In this document: piece after piece, positions 5,789-9,406 of the stretch
Numbering within the stretch: the first letter of the stretch is position 1
How the letters are laid out: every line of letters starts with the position of its first letter
Assembly: GCA_035622995.1 (NCBI GenBank)
Contig: DASPUI010000161.1
Span: 1 to 9,406 of the forward strand
Direction of reading: 5' to 3'
Origin: DASPUI01 sp035622995
Lineage (GTDB): Bacteria; Verrucomicrobiota; Verrucomicrobiia; Chthoniobacterales; UBA10450
Length of the DNA stretch: 9,406 nt
Program-made: the position numbers and the translations under genes
The notes under the pieces: model-generated
The model's input: the letters and a program-made list of their open reading frames with translations, nothing else
The model's database searches: none
What the model was told of the DNA's origin: nothing

Positions 5789-6871
5789 TTAGGCCGATAA
5801 TTCATCGAGGGCCTGGGCGAGTCCATTCAGCCCCGCTTTGAAGGCTTCTGGCGCGCAACACATTCCGATTCGGAAATGATCCGGCGATTCGAAAAAATGA
5901 CCCGGCACAACCGCGGTGTCATATTTCTCGACCAACAGAGTGCAAAGCTGCTCGACATTTGCCGTTCGCAGTCTCGGAAACAGCGTTGTTCCATAATCAG
6001 TCGCTGCGAACTCAAGATCATTGCGCTGGTTCAAGAAGAGCTGCAATGCCGTCCGATTCGATTCGAGGATTTCCTTTGCCCGCGCCGCAATTTTAGGAAG
6101 ACGAGCAAGCGCAATAACGCTCATCCGTTCCATCGGATGGGGCGGTGTGGCGCCGAAGATGTCGTCGAGTCGTCGCATTTTTAATGCCAGGTCCGGCTCC
6201 GCCAAAATCCAACCACAACGGAGGCCGCTCAGTCCGTAACCTTTGGTCAGGCTGCTGGCAGCAACAAACTCGGGACCGAGATGCAATGACGTCGGCGGCG
6301 CATTTTCAAACATCGCCTCTAGATAAACTTCATCGACCAAAACGTGCGCGCTGACATCGCGAGCGAGCGCAGCGATCTTTCGAAGCGTCGTCTCATTGGC
6401 CAGCACGCTGCTCGGATTGTGCAGATTCGTCAGGGCGATCAGCCGGGTTTGCGGCGTCACCTGTTTGGCCAACTCGTCCATGTCGATTTGGTAATTGCTC
6501 TCAAATCGCCTCGGAAACCGCTTAATTTTCGCACCGAGATAATTTGCGACGGCCAAAATCGGCTCGTAAGTCGGCTGTTCGATTAAGATCTCGCCGCCAT
6601 GCTCAAGAATCGCCGCCATGGCCAGATGATTGGCCATCGAAGTTCCGCCGGAAACGGTCACTACCGATCCAGGCGCAACTTTGCAATGCGAAGCAAGCGC
6701 GGCGACGAGTGGCTGATAGCCGTAGGAATTTTCGCCGTGCAACTCAAGATCGCGCAGTTTTAGGTCAAGTTCCGCCAACGGAAGGTTGAGAATCCCGCTG
6801 AGAGCAAGATCGTATTTTACTTTGGGCCGCGTTTTCGCCCAATGCATGAAGCTGGACTGTTTTGCGTTCAT
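5789..6871 (-). CDS. PLP-dependent aminotransferase, class I/II (fold type I)
   Basis: A 360-residue cytosolic enzyme with a complete fold type I aminotransferase set. 'VSGGTSMANHLA' (73-84) binds the cofactor phosphate. 'TNLHNPSSVL' carries Asn152. 'VLVDEVYLEAMF' carries Asp180 (pyridine nitrogen) and Tyr183. 'SSLTKGYGLSGLRCGW' carries Lys210, the Schiff-base lysine, and Arg218. 'VVPGHFFESPDHFRIG' carries Arg334, the usual alpha-carboxylate clamp. It transfers an amino group between an amino acid and a 2-oxo acid through pyridoxal phosphate. The substrate cannot be assigned. It is slightly shorter than classic aspartate aminotransferase (about 390-400 residues), with a compact N-terminus that goes quickly to 'ENSYGYQPLVAALASH'. 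The ATG at 6871 is preceded by only a weak purine stretch (AAGAACAA). It is a lone minus-strand gene between plus-strand genes, so the context does not suggest a pathway. Confidence 0.93.
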   Translation of the reverse strand: MNAKQSSFMHWAKTRPKVKYDLALSGILNLPLAELDLKLRDLELHGENSYGYQPLVAALASHCKVAPGSVVTVSGGTSMANHLAMAAILEHGGEILIEQPTYEPILAVANYLGAKIKRFPRRFESNYQIDMDELAKQVTPQTRLIALTNLHNPSSVLANETTLRKIAALARDVSAHVLVDEVYLEAMFENAPPTSLHLGPEFVAASSLTKGYGLSGLRCGWILAEPDLALKMRRLDDIFGATPPHPMERMSVIALARLPKIAARAKEILESNRTALQLFLNQRNDLEFAATDYGTTLFPRLRTANVEQLCTLLVEKYDTAVVPGHFFESPDHFRIGMCCAPEAFKAGLNGLAQALDELSA

Positions 6872-6968
6872 TTGTTCTTAGCGTTGCATCACGATCACCG
6901 TAATGTCGAACAGACCGGGCGGCGGACGAGTCGCGGCTGATCTGATTTCGGCGAAACGGTTTCAATCA

Positions 6969-6986
6969 CGACTTGGTCGACTTGGA
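6969..6986. repeat. Nine-base tandem duplication in an intergenic region
   Basis: CGACTTGGT (6969-6977) is followed directly by CGACTTGGA (6978-6986), eight of nine bases identical. It lies in the 237-base gap between the divergent aminotransferase and 130-residue-protein genes. It could be replication slippage or a pair of half-sites for a regulator. Apart from the extended -10 near 7075 I see nothing else in this gap. Confidence 0.4.
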
Positions 6987-7074
6987 CCAGAGAAACACAA
7001 GAGATTGCGATTCACACGATCTCATCGGGGCAGTTTCACCTCAAAAGATTTGATGCGAAAAATCTCGAACCATC

Positions 7075-7083
7075 TGGTATAAG
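7075..7083 (+). promoter_or_regulatory. Extended -10 promoter for the 130-residue protein
   Basis: TGGTATAAG contains the TGn extension plus TATAAG, five of six matches to the -10 box. Transcription would start near 7090, about 19 bases before the ATG at 7109. TTGATG at 7050-7055 is 22 bases away, too far for a normal -35, but extended -10 promoters can work without one. The predicted leader carries AAGTGG as a possible weak ribosome site. Confidence 0.42.
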
Positions 7084-7108
7084 AGTCCGAGCCGAAGTGG
7101 TATTAAAC

Positions 7109-7501
7109 ATGGCGCAGCCGCACGATTTCCAAATTGTCGCAACCGATCAAACCACCGGGCGCAAGCAAAGTTTGGCCAAACTCGACCTGGCCGCGACGCC
7201 GTTTAAAGTGGTGATCGATCCGAAAGTGCGTCTCGATTTACGGAGAGCACTGATCGACCTGATCGATTACCACGATGAAGCGTTGGCCGATCATTTCGCC
7301 GAGGGCAAACTCGCCCTCGATTCTTACAAGGAATACATCGAGCTATTTGCACGAAGTTTGAAGGAAACGATGGAGAGTCGCGAAGGCGTGGCTTATCTCC
7401 TGCGCTCGGTCGGCTTCGACGTGGATCCGGACGACATCAATCTTCACCCGGAACTGCGCTGGAAAAAAGGCCCGGCGCCTTTCGGAGTAAGTTTACTGTA
7501 G
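7109..7501 (+). CDS. Hypothetical cytosolic protein, 130 residues
   Basis: I do not recognise this protein. ATG at 7109 is preferred to an in-frame GTG at 7097 because the weak AAGTGG ribosome site fits the ATG and would overlap the GTG. There is no signal peptide or membrane segment. The N-terminal quarter (PHDFQIVATDQTTGRKQSLAKLDLAATPFKVVID) looks like short beta strands. The middle (about 33-105) is strongly helical and charged: 'DPKVRLDLRRALIDLIDYHDEALADHFAEGKLALDSYKEYIELFARSLKETMESREGVAYLLRSVGF'. An acidic turn 'DVDPDDINLHPELRW' follows, then 'KKGPAPFGVSLL'. The ordered composition, a plausible promoter and flanking intergenic gaps support a real gene. No cysteine is present and no catalytic motif is visible. 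A small structural or regulatory protein is possible, but I have no evidence for either. Confidence 0.7.
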   Translation: MAQPHDFQIVATDQTTGRKQSLAKLDLAATPFKVVIDPKVRLDLRRALIDLIDYHDEALADHFAEGKLALDSYKEYIELFARSLKETMESREGVAYLLRSVGFDVDPDDINLHPELRWKKGPAPFGVSLL

Positions 7502-7521
7502 TGGCGAGCGTGTCGTCCACT
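7500..7521 (+). terminator. Hairpin overlapping the stop of the 130-residue protein gene
   Basis: AGTGG (7500-7504) pairs with CCACT (7517-7521) and CGA with TCG inside, giving an 8-bp stem with one bulged T and a 5-base loop. It starts inside the stop codon. A second small hairpin, TACCG with CGGTA (7533-7546), is followed a few bases later by TTTT (7552-7555). Together they could end transcription toward the convergent TPR gene, but neither alone is a textbook terminator. Confidence 0.33.
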
Positions 7522-7583
7522 GACGCAGCCAGTACCGCCGTCGGTAACGGGTTTTGACCAGGCCGGAAGTTAACTGTTCGATT

Positions 7584-9302
7584 TTATTTCGCTTCGATCA
7601 ATTCGCGTTCCGCCGCGTTCAGTTTGTCGAGCGGAATGGTTGTAATGATTTGTTGTGCTTCGTCTCGGCGATCGTTGGCCAGCAACGACGCAGCGTAGAC
7701 GGCGCGCCAGGCAGGTTCCGTTTGATTCCAATCGATCGGCGCAGGGGCGTTAAACTGCGCCAGCGCAGAACCGGCGTCGTGTTTTCGAAGGTAACCGAGC
7801 GCGGCCGCGATTCGATATGACAAACGGTTCGGATATTTTTCAGTCAGACTTCTCGCCACCGCAAAATTAGCGTCGACGTCGTTGTTCAAAAGCAGATTTA
7901 AATATGCTAATTGGTCGGCTGCATTTGGATCTTCCGGCGCAGCAGTCGCAATTTTCTCAGCCGCCGCCCGCTGAATCGCAGCATCACCGGTCCGCCGGCT
8001 CACGCGTTCCGCGCCATCATAAGCAACGCGCGCTTCGCGCGGAAAGCGAGCGAGCTGTTCGTAAGCCTTGAGTGCGGAAGGGTTCGCCCGGCTCTCTTCG
8101 GCGAACGTCGCAACAAAGCGCAACTTGGCTGGATTATTGCCGGCAAGTGAAATGGCGTGATTCCAATGGACTTCGGCATCGAGCACGGCGCCGCGCTCCT
8201 GCGCAGCCCGCGCGCGAAAACTTTCGATGACCGAGGGATCGAGCGTCAAATCCGGCCGGGTGAGCGTTTCATCGATGTCAGTCCACCTTTGCAAACTGGC
8301 CATTGCATCGAGGCGGGTGAGCAAAAGAACGTTGTTTTCCAATACCCGTTCAATCGGCAACATGGCGAGCACGCGCTCAGCCTGTTGATGCGAATTCAAC
8401 CACCGGGCGAGTTCGACCAGCTGGTTGGCATCGCCGCTGTGCCAGCGATCGGTCTCATCATCATAGACAGACGACGCCGCATCGGGCTGCATTTGAATCT
8501 GAAGATCGGCGGACAAGAGATCGTCAGTCAGAGTCTTCGGAGTCAGTTGATCGAGTGCCTTTCGGATCTTCCCCTGCTCGTCCGGCGAAAGGTTTGGCGC
8601 GCGCGCCAGCGCTTCGATCGCGGATTTTCTGTACAAGCCATTTTTGTCCGCGATTTCCCATAAGAGTTTTCGTGCTTCGGCGTGTTCGGTTGCACTGGCC
8701 GATTGAGCGAGAATATCTGCGAGCTGAAAACGCGCGGCATCGTCCTGGGGCGCGCGATTGACCGCAACGCGCGCAAATTCAGCAGCCTTGGCGTTGTCGC
8801 CAATTTTTTGCGAGTAGCGAGCGGCAATTTCGAGCGTCTTGGTGTCAGGATTATTCTTCAGCAACGGATCGATGATTTTCTCAGCGGCGCTAAGGTGATC
8901 GCTTTCAATCAGTGTCGCGGCATATTCCTGCCGGTCTTGCACCGTGCACTGTGGCAATTTCACGACCTGTTCCCAAAGATCGATCGCTTCCGGGCGATCT
9001 GCTTTGGCTGCGAGTCGGGCCGCACCTTCAAGTCCGTGATATCCGAGAGGGTCCAATTGCAAAGCGGCATGATATTGTTTGGCCGCCTCGTTCCATTTTC
9101 CGGCCTGCATCAGCGCGTCTGCGCTGGCAGCGAACTGCTGGGCGCGTTTGGCTTTGAGAAAATGATACAAAGGCTTCGATACAACTAGGACGATCGTCAG
9201 CACAATCGCGATGACGGTCCACCAAATCGCCCGCGTCCGGCGGTCTCGGCGCATCCTTTCGCGGTCGCCCATTGGACGTGGAGGCACCGAAGGCTCACTC
9301 AT
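7584..9302 (-). CDS. Single-pass membrane protein with TPR repeats
   Basis: A 572-residue protein from ATG at 9302. A TTG at 9317 is in frame, but the AAAGG ribosome site directly upstream of the ATG favours the latter. The first 25 residues are Pro/Arg-rich and cytoplasmic (MSEPSVPPRPMGDRERMRRD...). One transmembrane helix follows at about 26-42 (IWWTVIAIVLTIVLVVS). The positive N-terminal side predicts that the rest is periplasmic. Residues about 53-120 show clear tetratricopeptide pattern: 'ASADALMQAGKWNEAAKQYHAALQLDPLGYHGLEGAARLAAKADRPEAIDLWEQVV'. Further helix pairs run through 'DTKTLEIAARYSQKIGDNAKAAEFARVAVNRAPQDDAARFQLADIL', 'PSALKAYEQLARFPREARVAYDGAERV' and 'YLRKHDAGSALAQFN' to the end. 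TPR arrays bind other proteins, so an envelope scaffold or assembly role is likely, but the partner is unknown. It probably forms an operon with the gene that overlaps its start. Confidence 0.88.
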   Translation of the reverse strand: MSEPSVPPRPMGDRERMRRDRRTRAIWWTVIAIVLTIVLVVSKPLYHFLKAKRAQQFAASADALMQAGKWNEAAKQYHAALQLDPLGYHGLEGAARLAAKADRPEAIDLWEQVVKLPQCTVQDRQEYAATLIESDHLSAAEKIIDPLLKNNPDTKTLEIAARYSQKIGDNAKAAEFARVAVNRAPQDDAARFQLADILAQSASATEHAEARKLLWEIADKNGLYRKSAIEALARAPNLSPDEQGKIRKALDQLTPKTLTDDLLSADLQIQMQPDAASSVYDDETDRWHSGDANQLVELARWLNSHQQAERVLAMLPIERVLENNVLLLTRLDAMASLQRWTDIDETLTRPDLTLDPSVIESFRARAAQERGAVLDAEVHWNHAISLAGNNPAKLRFVATFAEESRANPSALKAYEQLARFPREARVAYDGAERVSRRTGDAAIQRAAAEKIATAAPEDPNAADQLAYLNLLLNNDVDANFAVARSLTEKYPNRLSYRIAAALGYLRKHDAGSALAQFNAPAPIDWNQTEPAWRAVYAASLLANDRRDEAQQIITTIPLDKLNAAERELIEAK

Positions 9303-9406
9303 GACCTTTATAATCAAAGACGGATTGCAAAAGCGCTACTGCTATCTCGGTCGCCGGTTCAGCTCCATTAGCCATCACGCTGCAGGCCAGGATTTCGGTC
9401 GCAGAG
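9295..9406 (-). CDS. C-terminal end of an unidentified gene running off the window
   Basis: On the minus strand one frame is open from the window edge (first complete codon at 9405) for 36 codons: SATEILACSVMANGAEPATE then IAVALLQSVFDYKGHE, ending TGA at 9297-9295. The stop lies inside ATGAGTGA at the start of the TPR gene, an 8-base overlap typical of translational coupling. The composition looks like a normal soluble protein with an amphipathic helix at its end. The piece is too short to identify. A competing plus-strand frame from 9301 is also open but is rich in Arg, Cys, Ser and His, like a shadow. Confidence 0.45.
   Translation of the reverse strand, partial: SATEILACSVMANGAEPATEIAVALLQSVFDYKGHE

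Noticed and set aside
9301..9406. Plus-strand frame open from ATG at 9301 to the window edge
   Set aside because: Its product is rich in Arg, Cys, Ser and His like a shadow, and the minus-strand frame with an 8-base overlap to the TPR gene is the better reading.

Overview
The window reads as ordinary chromosomal DNA of a Gram-negative soil or freshwater bacterium. It is moderately GC-rich, and most start codons lack a strong Shine-Dalgarno sequence. Several proteins carry export signals, including two outer-membrane beta-barrels ending in phenylalanine. The porin's N-terminal linker and the small protein with an FDGxHPCxLC motif look like families I associate with Verrucomicrobiota (Chthoniobacterales/Udaeobacter-like). 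That placement is from memory and remains an inference. I see no tRNA, rRNA, CRISPR array, transposase, integrase or phage gene.

Layout: the left edge holds the start of a DUF2807 (head GIN domain) lipoprotein on the minus strand (1-474, cut by the window). Upstream of it, also on the minus strand, is a secreted two-domain TapB/DUF3108-like protein (660-1658, preferred GTG start). This gene is divergent from an exported alkaline-phosphatase-superfamily phosphodiesterase (1728-3290, plus). The roughly 70-base gap between them holds overlapping -10-like boxes on both strands. Next on the plus strand come an OmpA/Omp25-type porin (3343-4125), a small membrane-anchored or exported cysteine-motif protein (4217-4603), and a second beta-barrel whose mature N-terminus is Cys-Ala-Cys-Gly-Cys (4775-5716). 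A class I/II PLP aminotransferase follows on the minus strand (5789-6871), then an unrecognised 130-residue cytosolic protein on the plus strand (7109-7501). The right end is a single-pass membrane TPR protein on the minus strand (7584-9302), probably preceded and overlapped by 8 bases by another minus-strand gene running off the window (9295-9406).

Functionally the left two thirds are a cell-envelope cluster: lipoprotein, secreted beta-rich protein, exported hydrolase, and two outer-membrane barrels. The most interesting part is the pair at 4217-5716. A small CxxC protein sits beside an outer-membrane barrel with a three-cysteine mature N-terminus, separated by 171 bases rich in inverted repeats. 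I infer, without proof, that the two may cooperate in metal or thiol chemistry at the envelope. The right third (aminotransferase, unknown protein, TPR protein) shows no obvious pathway link. Several plus-strand genes have promoter-like elements placed so that transcription would start at or just before the start codon, which suggests leaderless or near-leaderless mRNAs.
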